DNA of 64,000 bases from Chiridota heheva (Eukaryota; Echinodermata; Holothuroidea; Apodida; Chiridotidae). A program made the position numbers and the translations under genes. Of this stretch, positions 22,762-34,420 are shown piece after piece. The DNA lies in contig JAIGNY010000140.1 in assembly GCA_020152595.1 (NCBI GenBank), positions 106,001-170,000 on the forward strand, in the 5' to 3' direction. The notes under the pieces are model-generated. The model had not been told where the DNA came from. It did not search any database and saw only the letters and a list, made by a program, of their open reading frames with translations. Each line of letters starts with the position of its first letter. Within the stretch, counting starts at the first letter, position 1.

Positions 22762-23384
22762 GTGAGTTGGTTAAAATGATGATTGTGATCACGTGGCTTG
22801 GGAAAATGTAAGATGTTTAAAAATTTTAAAGAGAAGGATTTTGATATTTGAAAGGTAAATGAGAAAATGGGGTGCGTAGGTGGCAGGAAAAGCTTATTTT
22901 TGTACAGTAGTTTGAATGTCTTTCTGAAATTAAGCCAAGCAGATCATATATATATGAGAGACCCATCTCTTCGTTTGATGAATAAAAGCTGCTGAAATTT
23001 AACAATATGTTTTTAAAGGTAAATTTTTGTTGTCTATTAAGGATGGAGTTGCCAGAAAAGACTGAAATATTCTAATCAACTAACTACAGTATACAGGGGT
23101 CAAAATTTAAATTTTTCGCTTTTTTACTGTTCCACGGATCAAATAATACTGCTCCGAATCAGATTTCACTGTTCCAAGTTTTTGGCGACAACAGGACAAA
23201 TTTCCATCTTGAAAATAGGCGTAATTTACATTACAAGTACTTTATTGGTTAATATGTCCAAATATGTATATCAGTTATTAGTATTACATGTACAGTAGAT
23301 GATGTACAGTATTATTCAGTTGCGTACAATTATACACGTGCAAGCAGTATTGCATATGTGCATTCATGATTAATTGTGCTGGCA

Positions 23385-23870
23385 ATTAAGCTTTCTGGGT
23401 TTAATAATTGACAGCTTGTTTTAACCAATCACCGCATGAATTTGCCTAGAAACAAAATCTGCGTAACTAAGTGGGGGTAAACATCCTACGTGGTACTGGT
23501 ACAGTACAGCTAGCTATTGGCGCACGCTCATGTAGTCAATGCAACTTACTGTACAAAACAAATTTCTGCACACACAGACTGAGTGACGGCAAAATGGTGA
23601 ACAAAAAGTGCATTTACAGGCCCGCTGCAGGCTTTGTAAATCTGATTGCTGTTACCCAGAACAATTAGCAAACTGAATTTTGTTTATCCATTTGCTAAAA
23701 CTCTAAAGATCAGGAGAAGTGCCATAAATGAATAAAGCTTGCAGCAGGTCTCGCGAACATCTAAATGTCAATGCATTGGTAATGCACGATTGCTGATTTG
23801 AGGTTCGTTTGCCCCTATAGTTACCACGTTGCTATGGTTGGCGTGGCCTGTTATTTAGAAACCTGGAAAG
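23385..23870 (-). repeat. Interspersed repeat family D, copy 2
   Basis: Reverse copy with TAATTGACAGCTT..AACCAATCACCGCATGAATT, CTAAGTGGGGGTAAACATCCT and CTAAATGTCAATGCATTGGT. With copy 3 at 24495-24990 it makes a 400-bp inverted pair separated by about 0.65 kb. Confidence 0.8.
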
Positions 23871-24494
23871 GTTAATTGCAGACAAGGTGGGAAAATTGCA
23901 GACAAGGTGGGAAAAGCTTTTTTATTTCTGGAAGAAATTCTTTTATAATAATTGTGTTCCCAACATGCACTTTTTTGCATCTGAAATCAAGTTATTGATC
24001 ATTGATGCCACATGCTTGTGTAAAGAACACTGTTCTACTGGTACAGTGATGTTTGAAAATTCTCTGTTCCTGCATAAAAAGCACTGTTCTTGGAACAGTG
24101 GCAAATTTGACGCCTGCTAACATATCTTATCATACAGGCCTATATTGCACAACTTAAGGGTAAATGCTAATAAAAACCTAGATACATGTACAGTGAACTG
24201 TATTTTAATTCACAGATTTCTATCAGTTTTCAATTTATCAGTAACAATTATAGCATTTAATTTCAGTGGTTAAGTAAGATGGACTTTCTTTACTACAGAA
24301 GTAATCTTTCAACAAAAAACTTTAATTTAAGGGATAAAAAGCATTTATGATGTTATTTTTGAGCCCGGATAACTTAAATTTGTTCTTATTATCCCTATTG
24401 TTATTGCACATGACATCATGAATGTACTTTGAAAGCTTCTTCAATTATGTTTTGATGATAATTAACGTCTCTGAGGTATGAAATAAGCCACACA

Positions 24495-24990
24495 CACACC
24501 ATAGCAGCGCTGTAACTATGTGGGGAAAACAAACCTCAAATCCGCAATCGTGCATTACCAATGCATTGACATTTAGATGTTTGTGATGCCGCCGCAAGCT
24601 TTGATTCATTTATGGCACTTCTCCTGATCTTTTAGTTTTTAGCAAAAGGGATTTTTCAACAAAATTAAGTGTTGCAGATTATAAGAACTGTATATTATTA
24701 TTATTAACAAAATTCAGTTTGCTAAGTGTTCTGGGTAACAGCAATCAGATTGCAAAACCCACAGCGCAAGTTTTGTTCATCATTTTGCCCTCACGAAGTC
24801 TGTGTGTGCAGAGATTTGTTTTGTGCAGTAAATTGCATTGACTACATGAACGGGCGCCGATAGCTTACTGTACCAGTGTCGCGTAGGATGTTTGCCCCAC
24901 TTAGCTATGCAGATTTTGTTGCTAGGCAAATTCATGCGGTGATTGGGTGAAAAGCTGTCAATCATCTAATTTGGACAGATCAACTCCTTT
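24495..24990 (+). repeat. Interspersed repeat family D, copy 3
   Basis: Same blocks as copy 1, with a short (TTA)n and a duplicated AACAAAATTCAGTTTGCTAAG at about 24660-24725. No coding sequence. Confidence 0.8.
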
Positions 24991-25512
24991 GTGATTGCTT
25001 AGGACCAGAGCTGGAAAAAATTCTGGTGGTATAACCGTGAGAAAATGAGAAATTGTCCGGATTTTTTAATATATTTTTTTAATGGAATTCTTGAGTAAAC
25101 AGCAGTATATGTGCTCTAAAATATCACACATAATTGTGCAATGAATAGTACATTAAATTGCATAAGAGGCAAGCACATAAAGATGTACTTACTACATTAA
25201 TATTATTTCTGCCACGATTTTTTGTGGGAAGATTTTTTGATACCTTAATTCAGAATGGTGGGAAATTTCATAATTAATTCCAAGTCTGCTTAGGACATCC
25301 TTTATGCAGTATTCCATAAGAATTCAGTAAAAGTGTGTTTCTTTAGCAACAACATCTGCTTAAAAAGTGTGTTTATATTTAGAATGTGCCAATCACCATA
25401 ATTCTCCTTCCATGTATCTTGGTGGTCTCAAATGCATTTGAGACCACCCATTAGCCAATTGCATTTCAGAAATCAAGCAAACCTATTTATAGATTCTTTT
25501 TTAAATTCACAG

Positions 25513-25602
25513 CAAGAGAATGAAGGAGTGTTGGAGAAAATCACTGAGGCTAAGAAGAACCTAGAAGAATCGTTATCAGCAGCGGAGGGGCAACTCTTAG
25601 AC
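25513..25602 (+). CDS. GCC1: GCC1 exon 4
   Basis: Acceptor TTAAATTCACAG, donor GAC/GTATGG; 90 bp, 30 codons, phase 0/0. It encodes a heptad-patterned stretch (QENEGVLEKITEAKKNLEES, then AAEGQLLD) equivalent to the human segment around EEERARLEGELKGLQEQIAE. Sequence identity is low here, so the call rests on splice sites, phase and place in order. A 207-bp tandem repeat begins about 30 bases after the donor. Confidence 0.85.
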
Positions 25603-25629
25603 GTATGGGCTTATCTCACATTTGATTTT

Positions 25630-26400
25630 GATTTGATTTGATTTTTTTTGCACTGTAGGCATATGATATACATGATGAGATACAAATACATAGGATGGGA
25701 TATACATGAAATGAATGGCTAAAATGAGTACAGATTAAGACATAACAGCAGTGCTGGGATAACACAGAAAAGTCTGATCATTTTCATATGTCAAAATAAA
25801 CTATATGTTTGTTTAGGCACATCTAGACTTAGATATGATTTTAATTTGATTTATTTTGCACTGTAGGCACATGATATACATGATGAGATACAAATACATA
25901 GGATGGGATATACATGAAATGAATGGCAAAAATGAGTACAGATTAAGACATAACAGCAGTGCTGGTATAATGCAGAAAAGTCTGACCATTTTCATAGTTC
26001 AAAATAAACTATATGTTTGTTTAGGCACATCTAGACTTAGATATGATTTTGATTTGATTTATTTTGTACTGTAGGCACATGATATACATAATGAGATACA
26101 AATACATAGGATGGGATATACATGAAATGAATGGCAAAAATGAGTACAGATTGAGACAACAGCAGTGCTGGGATAACACAGAAAAGTCTGATTATTTTCA
26201 TAGGTCAAAATAAACTATGTTTGTTTAGGCACATCTAGACTTAGATATGATTTTGATTTGATTTGATTTGACTTATTTTGCACTGTAGGCACATGATATG
26301 ACAATGAGATACAAATGGAATACAATGGTTAGCTACAGATTTAGACTATAACAGCAGTGCTGGGATAACACAGAAAAGTCAGACCATTTTCTGAGTTCAA
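25630..26400 (+). repeat. 207-bp tandem repeat, four copies
   Basis: Each unit opens with TTTTGATTTGATT and TTGCACTGTAGGCACATGAT, followed by CATAGGATGGGATATACATG and ACAGCAGTGCTGG. Copies start near 25637, 25840, 26048 and 26262; the last is shortened. The array begins directly after the exon 4 donor. Confidence 0.88.
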
Positions 26401-26919
26401 AATAATATAGATTTTTTCTGATGTTTTCTCTTTCTGCTGGCCTTGTTATGCAGTCAGGAAGATGTCTAGACTTGGCAGATAAAAAATTTCCCTATGTTTC
26501 AGAGATAACATTTCTATCCAACCAAGTATTTTTCTATTGGTCATGGTCAACGTTGTTTGCCTAAAGTCTAGTGAAAATATTCACCGTTGACAATAATAAA
26601 TGGTCCTTAGCATCTTAGCAACTTCAACGTATTCAAGTCAAGGTCACAAACTTCCAAACTGAATTTAGAAAAATCTAAACACTGGAATTTGATGAAGCCA
26701 CATATTTGTATTAATTTATATTTAAAGTCATTGAATATCCATTTTCCGTTGAGCACTGAATTTGCATTTAGAACATGAAACGTTGGAAGTTACAATTGGA
26801 TAGCTATTAGCAATTGATTTGAAAATTTTTTATTTAGTGAATACCTCACTCTTGAAGGCGAAACACATTGTACCAATTTTTGTCTGGTATTTCTCGAAAA
26901 GGTTTTGCATCCATGATTA

Positions 26920-27415
26920 ATTAACCTGTCTGAATTAGATGATTGACAGCTTTTTTAACCAATCACTGCGTGAATTTTCCTGGCAAAAATCTGCTGAACT
27001 AAGTGGGGCAAACATCCTTCGTGGTACTGGTACAGTACAACTAGCTACCGGTGCCACACACTCATGTAGTCAATGCAATTTACTGTACAAAACAAATTTT
27101 ACACACACAGATTAAGTGATGGCAAAATGGTGAACAAAAATTGCGCTTACAGGACCCGCTGTGGGCTTTGTAAATCTGATTGCTGTTAACCAGAACACTT
27201 AGCAAACTGAATTTTGTTTAACTCTTTTGCTAAAATCTCCAAAGATCCGGAGAAATGCCATAAATAGACCAAAGATTGTGGCAGGCCTGTGAAAATCTAA
27301 AGGTCAGTGTGTGAGTAATGCACGATTGCGGATGTGAGAATTGTTTGCGCTTCCCTAGTTACTGCGTTGCTATTGTGGGTGTGGCTTATTTTGTAACTCA
27401 AGAGACGTTAATTGC
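26920..27415 (-). repeat. Interspersed repeat family D, copy 4
   Basis: Reverse copy ending about 50 bases before the exon 5 acceptor; carries TGATTGACAGCTTTTTTAAC, CTAAGTGGGGCAAACATCCT and GTAATGCACGATTGCGGAT. Confidence 0.8.
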
Positions 27416-27463
27416 TAAACTACAAAGCTACAGCTTTTTAAAATGAAGTTTTTATTAATTCAG

Positions 27464-27592
27464 GCAAGGAGTAAACTTCGGCTTCAGCAACAAGAGCGTG
27501 AACAAGAGCAGATTGATCATGCAATTATGCTGAGGGAGCTTCAAACACTCGTAGCCCAAGAGAGGACTAATAAGGAACGCCTGGAAAATAAG
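27464..27592 (+). CDS. GCC1: GCC1 exon 5
   Basis: Acceptor TTTATTAATTCAG, donor AAG/GTATGC; 129 bp, 43 codons, phase 0/0. It contains ARSKLRLQQQEREQEQIDHA followed by IMLRELQTLVAQER. Human GCC1 has ARLITQQ..RAQEQSDHALMLRELQ at the same place, one of the clearest family signatures in the central coiled coil. An older interspersed repeat (26920-27415) ends about 50 bases before the acceptor. Confidence 0.93.
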
Positions 27593-27599
27593 GTATGCT

Positions 27600-27976
27600 A
27601 GTAGGCCTGAGTCGGGTAGCAAACAATCGGATTTTGGGTACCCATTACTCTTACTCAGTTCTGATCCAAGTACCCGAAGAAAAAAAAGAAAAAAACATTT
27701 TTTTTTTTTTTTTTTTTTTTAGCTCCATAATTTTTGCGAAAAGTGGTATATTATTAGGCTAACACTAAAATCATGGTAACTACACTAATTAGAACAACTT
27801 ACCAACAAAATTTTAGTGACATTCTCGAGCTTATTTTTGGTTCAAGTTTGTGAAATTACTGTAATTTTAGTGTAGACCTAATAACATACCAGTTTCATGA
27901 AAATTGTAGTGCTTTTTTTCTTCAGGTACCTGTACCTGATATTTTTTGTACCATCAGCCTGATATGCTAGTCTCTT
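27600..27976. other. Unassigned; poly(T) run and hAT-like word
   Basis: CCTGAGTCGGGTAGCAAAC..GGGTACCCATTAC is repeated loosely as GTACCTGTACCTGATA at 27925. A poly(T) tract lies at 27698-27720. Possibly a small degraded DNA element. Confidence 0.4.
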
Positions 27977-28832
27977 AAAGGAATTTTCTCATGGATTTTC
28001 ATTTTTTCATATAAGATAGAGAAAATTTGTAGAAACAAAAGTGGTGAAAAAACTATGTTAATATCTTATTCCGTTTAGAAGTTATAAAAATTTAAAGAGT
28101 AGAAAAATGTTCTTAAAAACACCTTGTACAGTATATGTCCTTCAGCTTGGTGATGTCATCAAGGCAATTCCAACACAGTTCTTATGTATTCTAAATTTAA
28201 TCACACTTTTTTTACATTATCAAATAGCATTTTTGGTTCATTATAGAAATAGGGTGGAATATATAATTTACAAGAAAACATTTTTTTTTTTTCTTGGTGT
28301 ACATCACATTTACAATGAGAAAAAAATCCAAATCATTTTAAGGAAATACAAATTGTTGAAATTGTCTCTATGACATCACAGATGTTGCCAATCAGTCACT
28401 TTTATGTCCACATTCAAAATACTTTAAAATTTTGTAACTTCTAAACGGAATAAGATATTAACATAGTTTTTTCACCACTTTGTTTCTCAAATTTTCTCTA
28501 TCATATATTTAAAATGAAAATACATGGAAATATTCCTTTAACAGAAGAAGATATTAACATAGTTTTTTCACTACTTTGTTTTAAAACTTTTTCTCTATTA
28601 TATATGAAAAAATGAAAATTCATGGGAATATTCCTTTAACAGAATAACATATTAACATAGTTTTTTTCACCACTTAGTTTCTAAACGTTTTTTTTCTATC
28701 ATATATGAAAAAATGAAAGTTCATGGGAATAATTCCTTTGAAATATGATATTAACATAATTTTACACCACTTTGTAAAATTTTCTTTCATTTATGAAAAA
28801 ATGAAAATCCATGGGAATATTCCTTTAAAACT
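27977..28832. mobile_element. Foldback MITE family B, with right arm amplified
   Basis: The left arm begins AAAGGAATTTTCTCATGGAT and contains TTAATATCTTATTCCGTTTAG; its complement runs to about 28541 (ATGGAAATATTCCTTT), making a 565-bp palindrome. The last 75-95 bp of the right arm is then repeated about three more times to 28832. It shares the TTATTCCGTT core with family A but has other ends. Confidence 0.82.
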
Positions 28833-29036
28833 ATCTTTAGGTTTTCATAAAAGTGCATTCGTAGATGTAGGAAATGTAACATTACTGACATTATCCTCAG
28901 CATAACATTGCCCTAATTTCATTTACAAGGTTGCCTAAAAATAGACTGTTTGGGGGTGGGGGGGGGAATTCCGTCCCTCTTGTCTCTCTTAAAGTTTTCT
29001 GTGTTTGAGGTGTCAAGAAAAATCTTGACATGTTCC

Positions 29037-29170
29037 AAATGTCCCCCTCCCCCGCCTTCCTCTGCCTTCCCCCGCCTTCCTCTGCCTTTCCCCTGCCTTT
29101 CTCTGCCTCCCCTGCCTTTCTCTGCCTCCCCCGCCTTCCTCTGCCTCCCCCCCTCCCCCTCCTTTTCTTT
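29037..29170 (+). repeat. Polypyrimidine minisatellite
   Basis: C/T-only stretch of CCCCGCCTTCCTCTGCCT-type units, about 130 bp with almost no purine but G in GCC. Both strands stay open over it, giving spurious Pro/Leu-rich and Arg/Gly-rich frames. Confidence 0.85.
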
Positions 29171-29614
29171 TCACTAGAGATAAGCTTCAAAGTCTTGTGG
29201 TTATCTCTAGTAAACTTTTTTGGAATTAAAGAATATATTCATTTTTTTTGCCTGGAAAGGAGTTTGTGGAGTTGAATGTATGACTTCTCAAATGCTTTTA
29301 CATTTGCATACAAGTCTGAATTTCAATCCATTCTTTGCTGACCGCTTACTGTAAATGCTTTTAAAATAGTGCAGTTTTCTTCCCTATTCTTTTAAAAGTT
29401 TGAAATATATACATACAGACAAAACATTAGTTGTTCTGCTCCTTAAAGTTTTAAACAGTCAGACCCGACCTGATAAATAAGCAGATCGGGTCAGACTTTT
29501 CCTTTTATTTTCTTCATTTTGAAAACAACAAGTAATTAGGATCAAATTTCCCTTATCAATGGCTCTATTGTATTTGTTCTCCTGTTGGTCCTGAGTTGTT
29601 GTGGAAGTTGGTGT

Positions 29615-30245
29615 TGAGTATCATATTGGCAATGGATGAAGTTCTTATTGTGTGGTTGAGTGGTTATTTTAATTAAGATATGTGGTCTCATTATTGTGTG
29701 GTTGAGTGGTTATTTTAATTAAGATATGTGGTCTCATTATTGTGTGGTTGAGTGGTCATTTTAATTGATATAAGTGGCCTCATTATTGTGTGGTTATTTG
29801 AATTAAGATAAGTCGCCTTATTATTGTGTGCTTAAGTGGTTATTTGAATTAGGATAAGTGGCCTTATTATTGTGTGCTTAAGTGGTTATTTGAATTAAGA
29901 TAAGTGGCCTCATTATTGTGTGGTTGAGTGGTTATTTGAATTAAGATAAGTGGTCTCATTATTGTGTGGTTGAGTGTTTATTTTAATTAAGATAAGTGGC
30001 CTCATTATTGTGTGGTTGAGTGATTATTTTAATTAAGATAAGTGGTCTCATTATTGTGTGGTTGAGTGATTATTTTCATTAAGATAAGTGGCCTCATTAT
30101 TGTGTGGTTGAGTGCTTATTTTAATTAAGATATGTGGTCTCATTATTGTGTGGTTGAGTGGTTATTTGAATTAAGATATGTGGTCTCATTATTGTGTGGT
30201 TGAGTGGTTATTTTAATTAAGATAAAGTGGTCTCACTATTTGCTA
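29615..30245 (+). repeat. 46-bp tandem repeat, about 13 copies
   Basis: Unit CATTATTGTGTGGTTGAGTG, GTTATTTTAATTAAGATAAG, TGGTCT. Some units are shortened by 8-10 bases. Lies in intron 5, about 270 bp before exon 6. Confidence 0.93.
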
Positions 30246-30511
30246 GGGTAAGCTTGTGGTTATGATTTGCTGGAACAATTTTTTTAAGGGAAGGACAGGT
30301 CACGAAAACTTGAGGATAGCAAAATTGTTTGCCTGATGAAGATTTTCTTATTTTGCTTCATGAAATTGGCAACCTGTCAGCTAATCAATATTTCTGATGG
30401 CTTTTCTTTTTGCATTTTGCAACTGAACACATTCATGAAGTTTTTGCAGTGTTGGGAAACATTTTCCCTTATGGTCCTAATAAAAGCCTTTTGGTGATTG
30501 TGCCTCCACAG

Positions 30512-30703
30512 ATTGAAGATTTAGAGGAAAATTTGACTAGGGTGAAAAGTGTTCCGGATAATTCATCAATTTACGAAGACCAGATCCGGAAACTGTCCGT
30601 GGAACTTGAGAAAGTTCAGAGTCAGCTGCTGACGTCAGAGGAAAATGCTGCAAAACCGTCACCTCTGCTGCTTCAACTGCAGCGGGATATGGCGGAGATG
30701 AAG
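30512..30703 (+). CDS. GCC1: GCC1 exon 6
   Basis: Acceptor ATTGTGCCTCCACAG, donor AAG/GTAAGA; 192 bp, 64 codons, phase 0/0. Coiled coil with YEDQIRKLSVELEKVQSQLL and, near the end, SPLLLQLQRDMAEMK. Human GCC1 has FELQTKQLTREVEELKSELQ then DPRLQELQEEAARLK, including the short helix break marked by Pro. A foldback MITE begins 28 bases after the donor. Confidence 0.9.
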
Positions 30704-30730
30704 GTAAGACTTGTGATTGGCTGATATCAT

Positions 30731-31300
30731 AGGATAAGTTTAGTGGGCATCTCAAATCTATCTTATATAAACAAGAACTTCAAAAGAAACAAAATAGTGA
30801 AAAAAACGTTCAAAAATCATATTCCGTTAAGAAGATGTTGAAGTTTAAAGTTTGGTATCATTGTGTAGAAAGGACTGAAAGCAGACTAGTTGTGATGTCA
30901 TAGCCTCAGATTCCTTAAAGTTGTTATGTATTTTATCTTATTTTGTCCTGTGATTCTGAGGCTTAAAAACCATGGGGTATGTCAGAAAAGTAGTAAAACT
31001 GAAAGGTATTTATAATGTACCACCTATAGAAAGTTTGAGGAAAAATAATTTAAATAGTGAAAAATTTAGATAAACTTTCTTTAAATTCATTAGCAATTAT
31101 TAACAATGTGAGGATGAGGACACCAACTTTTCATAGTAGACTTACTACACCAGTCATTTCTACACAAATAAGACTTGAGGCTTTAGACTTGAATATCTCC
31201 TTATGGAATAAGATATTTGAATGCTTTCTTCACCATTTTGTTTCTGTTGAAGTCCTCTTTAATATAAGGTGGACATGCTTGACCACTGAACTAATCCTTT
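30731..31300. mobile_element. Foldback MITE family A, full palindrome
   Basis: Starts AGGATAAGTTTAGTGGGCAT and ends GACCACTGAACTAATCCTTT; centre near 31020. Contains the standard TTCCGTTAAGAAGATGTTGA and GACTAGTTGTGATGTCATAG blocks in both orientations. It begins 28 bases past the exon 6 donor. Confidence 0.85.
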
Positions 31301-31762
31301 AATGGTCAATAGACATGTAACAATGTTCATTAAAGAGCATTAAAATCTGAGCGAATCAGTGTTTGAATTTTGAAGAAAAAGATAATAAAATACTGACCAC
31401 AGTTTGATCAGTTTTTAGTTGATGAGAAATTTGTGATGAATGATTTGGCTGATGGCTCAAATTGTTTAAATGTAATTCTTTAAATTTCTTTGCCAAATTT
31501 CAAACATCTAAATGAATCTAAAGACATGCTAAATCTTTGTCAAGGATCCAATTTCCACTTAACTTGAAGCCAACTTCTCCCATGCAAAATATTTGGAGGA
31601 AGGACTGAAAGACAACAAGTTAACATGAAAACTTTTCTTGTCCCGTTCTGAGGTCACAAAATATTGTGCAATTTATGCTAATTAGGTATCTAAGGTTTAA
31701 AAATGCTGATCATTTGCAGATCTGTGCTAACATTCTAGTTTCCTTTGTGTATCTTAATGAAG

Positions 31763-31942
31763 GCACAACATCGGATGCAAGTAGACATCGAGCAGCAGAA
31801 AGCCAGAGAAGCAGAGGAGAGACTCCGCCAAGCCCGAACAATGGAAGAAGAGAGAGTGACTGGTCTGGAGTCTAAGCTCACCGAGTTATCTGAAGTGGTG
31901 GAAACTACGACAGACTTAGACAACAGGACCAAGTTTCATTCA
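31763..31942 (+). CDS. GCC1: GCC1 exon 7
   Basis: 180 bp, 60 codons. The acceptor (ATCTTAATGAAG/GCACAA) is weaker than others in the gene but gives phase 0 from exon 6. AEERLRQARTMEEERVTGLE and SKLTELSEVVE match human AEDQLRQQSQVEEQRVAALE and NQISEVSELLG. The donor TCA/GTAAGT is strong and leaves phase 0, whereas exon 8 needs two carried bases. The last 12 residues (TDLDNRTKFHS) do not resemble the vertebrate protein, so the 3' end is the least certain part. Confidence 0.85.
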
Positions 31943-31974
31943 GTAAGTGAAACTTCTTTTAAACAAGTAAAGGA

Positions 31975-32905
31975 TTAGCCAAGGGGTTAAGCAAGATCTT
32001 GTATGAAAGAGGACTTGAAAAGAGACAAAATGATGGAGAGAGCATCTTATTGTGTTGAGGCAATACTCAAGTTTAATCTTATTTGTGTAGTCGTGACATC
32101 ACATCCTCACAATCCTCAAAAGTCTTTATATTCTTTATTGTATTTTTGCTCTGATTTTTGTGGCTCACAAATCATTGGATAGGTCAGGAAAGAAGTAAAA
32201 TAAAATTCAGGAAAATCAACTTACCTCCTGAAGAACGTTTGAAGAAAAAATTCAATTCATTAAGTATTTTTATCCCTAGGGCCCCTCCAACCTGACACCC
32301 TCGGTTTTCTTAAAATCAGGGGTAATCCACACCTTCTAACCCGAGAGCCTCTTTACAGGTCAATTGCTAGCAATCAGCTATTGTTACACCATACACAACA
32401 CAGGTAATCCACACCTTTCAACCTGATAACTTCTTCACGCTTCACTTGCTAGCAACCAGCTACTGTAACACTGTACACAATAGGTCATTCATTTGGGGCT
32501 ATCACATATGCCTGCTTTGCAGTGAATTAGAAGAGATAAGTCATTGGCTGACCCTAAAAATAAATACTGCATTTTTTGCATGGAGGAATTTGTGCAATGC
32601 CCATGAACGAACATCTGATGTCCATGAACGAACGATTGATGCCCATGAATGAACGATTAATGGACCATTCGTCCCAAAGAGGGTTATGTCATCATGTAGA
32701 GTAGAAGTTGGTTTAATTTTAAAAAAATTATTAATTTATTGATTAACAATTAAAAGTGAGGATGAGGGCGCTAACGTTCAACAATAGACTTCCTACACCA
32801 GTCATTTCCACACAAATGATATCTTTACTAAGTCTATTTCTTTTCAAGTCCTCTTTAGCATCAGATGAATTTCCTTTCCCACCAGACTGATCCTTCAAAG
32901 AATAA
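31975..32905. mobile_element. Foldback MITE family A, diverged and split by tandem repeats
   Basis: The left arm (AAGGATTAGCCAAGGGGTTA, AAAGAGGACTTGAAAAGAGAC) runs to about 32240; the right arm (CCTACACCAGTCATTTCCAC, ACTGATCCTTCAAAG) occupies 32755-32905. The centre holds two copies of a GGTAATCCACACCTT..TTGCTAGCAA unit (32275-32480) and three short CCATGAACGAACG units (32600-32660). Confidence 0.65.
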
Positions 32906-32939
32906 TCCGTCACTCTAGTGGTTATTTATTGTATTTGGA

Positions 32940-33235
32940 TTAGGGATGCGCCAAAACAAGCATTCCAAGTTCCGACCGGAACTGGAACTTGCGAATTTCA
33001 ACCAAAATTTTCAGCCGGAAATTGGCTGGAACTGAATGATGATAAACATTTAAAAAACAAAAGGATTTACAAAAAAAATGCCAAGGTTGCATTGTAATAC
33101 ATTTGCATATAATATGCAAATCGATGCCTAAGATTTAAAAATGCTCTGAAATGGTCAATTTTGAACCGATTTTGATGAAATTTTTTAGTACATTTTTTTA
33201 ATAGATTTAAAAGCAATTTAGATAATGTTGGTAAT
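32940..33235 (+). mobile_element. Possible hAT-like element end
   Basis: TTAGGGATGCGCCAAAAC resembles hAT-type termini (TAGGGNTG). Short repeats on CCGGAACTGGAACTT follow. No matching right end was found before the LINE at 33330. Confidence 0.4.
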
Positions 33236-33329
33236 CAGAGGAGCTGGTAGAGGTGAGGAAACTTGACATCAAGATTGTCATGTAACGTTCTCATTTGATA
33301 AACGGTGAGCTCTGCTGAACCACATTTTC

Positions 33330-33862
33330 CCAATGCTGAGTGAGAAGAAAGTGGGATGCAGCAGACAAACCCACCATCCACAACCTCTCCTGTGTCGACA
33401 ACGTTCACTTCACCCGCCTTAGAATAGGTCACACCCACCTCACTCACTCCCACCTCCTTATTGGCTCCCCCACCCCTGTGCAACAATTGTCATTGCACCC
33501 TCACAGTCCATCACATCCTTCTTGCTTGCCCCCTGTAAAACCTTCTCAGAGCTTCCCTCGCTCCCACCAACTCAATTGCCAAGCTGTTCCAGAAAAAACC
33601 CTCCAGATAAAATTATCTCCTTCCTTCATCGTGTTTCCCTCTACAACCATATTTAGTCCTCCTCTCCCATCCTCCTCTCGATACTTTGTTTATTTCATCC
33701 ATGCACCTCCTCTCGATACCAGCTTTTTGACTTTTATTTCCCATGTTTCTCTCATTTGCTTTTCTTTTCTTCCTACTTATGGTATGATCTAACCTTACAG
33801 GCACAATTTGACCCTTGCTGTTGTGGTGCTGTTAAGCCCTCATCAAACAAACAAACAAACCT
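33330..33862 (+). mobile_element. I-clade-like LINE, 3' end only (copy 2)
   Basis: Matches the 3' end of the 52885-55525 element from KPTIHNLSCVDN through LRIGHTHLTHSHLLIGSP to the tail with GTTGTGGTGCTGTTAAG and (CAAA)n at 33843-33862. A 5'-truncated insertion in intron 7. Confidence 0.85.
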
Positions 33863-33894
33863 CTGTGCTTGATGCCGGCATACTTTTTACATAT

Positions 33895-34012
33895 GTGTGG
33901 AAAAGCTGAAGGTTGAGTCATCTCCAACCTGGAACCTCCAGCATATGTTCTCAGTTTATGCTCTCAACCAACTGAGCCACCTGTGTTTCCCTGTATTCTT
34001 TTCATGATTAAA
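33895..34012 (-). mobile_element. tRNA-derived SINE head, reverse
   Basis: On the minus strand ACAGGTGGCTCAGTTGGTTG is a clear A-box region, followed by ATGCTGGAGGTTCCAGGTTG in the B-box place. The body and tail are short or missing. Confidence 0.6.
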
Positions 34013-34066
34013 AATTTAAAATCTTTAATAACCAATCTCTAAAATAAGTAGTCATCAAAAATATAA

Positions 34067-34420
34067 TTTTTTCCTTTTCATTTTAGAAGACATAAAGAAT
34101 GGGTAACTCAACTAGACCTTAAAATATGACCCTCGCTAGAGTGGCAAACAATGATCAACCAATCATTGAATTGATGAACCAATTATTAGATTGATCAGGC
34201 AATCATAAAATTGGTAAAAGCATTGAAAGTTAATATTTTCCTTTTCATTTTAGAAAACTCAACTAGGCCTTGAAAATACCATCCTGGCTAAAGTGGCAAA
34301 CAATGATCAATCAATCATTGAATTGATGAACAAATCATAAGATTCATTAGGAAATCATTAAATAGGTCAAAAAGTTGAAAATACATATTTTTCTTTTCAT
34401 TTTAGAAAACTCAAAGAACG
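34067..34420 (+). repeat. Tandem triplication of the exon 8 acceptor and exon start
   Basis: Three copies of a 150-170 bp unit each carry the pyrimidine tract TTTTCATTTTAG and the start of exon 8. The AGs are at about 34086, 34253 and 34405. Copy 1 keeps the exon length but has base changes leading to a stop; copy 2 has lost about 14 bases of the exon and hits a stop. Only copy 3 continues into full exon 8. Between copies lie short sequences rich in ATCAAT-type repeats. Confidence 0.88.

Noticed and set aside
29615..30245. CRISPR-like regular array
   Set aside because: Head-to-tail repeat without unique spacers, in a eukaryotic intron; the same holds for the arrays at 4457, 36540 and 58396.
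34086..34150. Extra GCC1 exons at the two upstream copies of exon 8
   Set aside because: Both have in-frame stops soon after the acceptor and no donor that would restore the frame.
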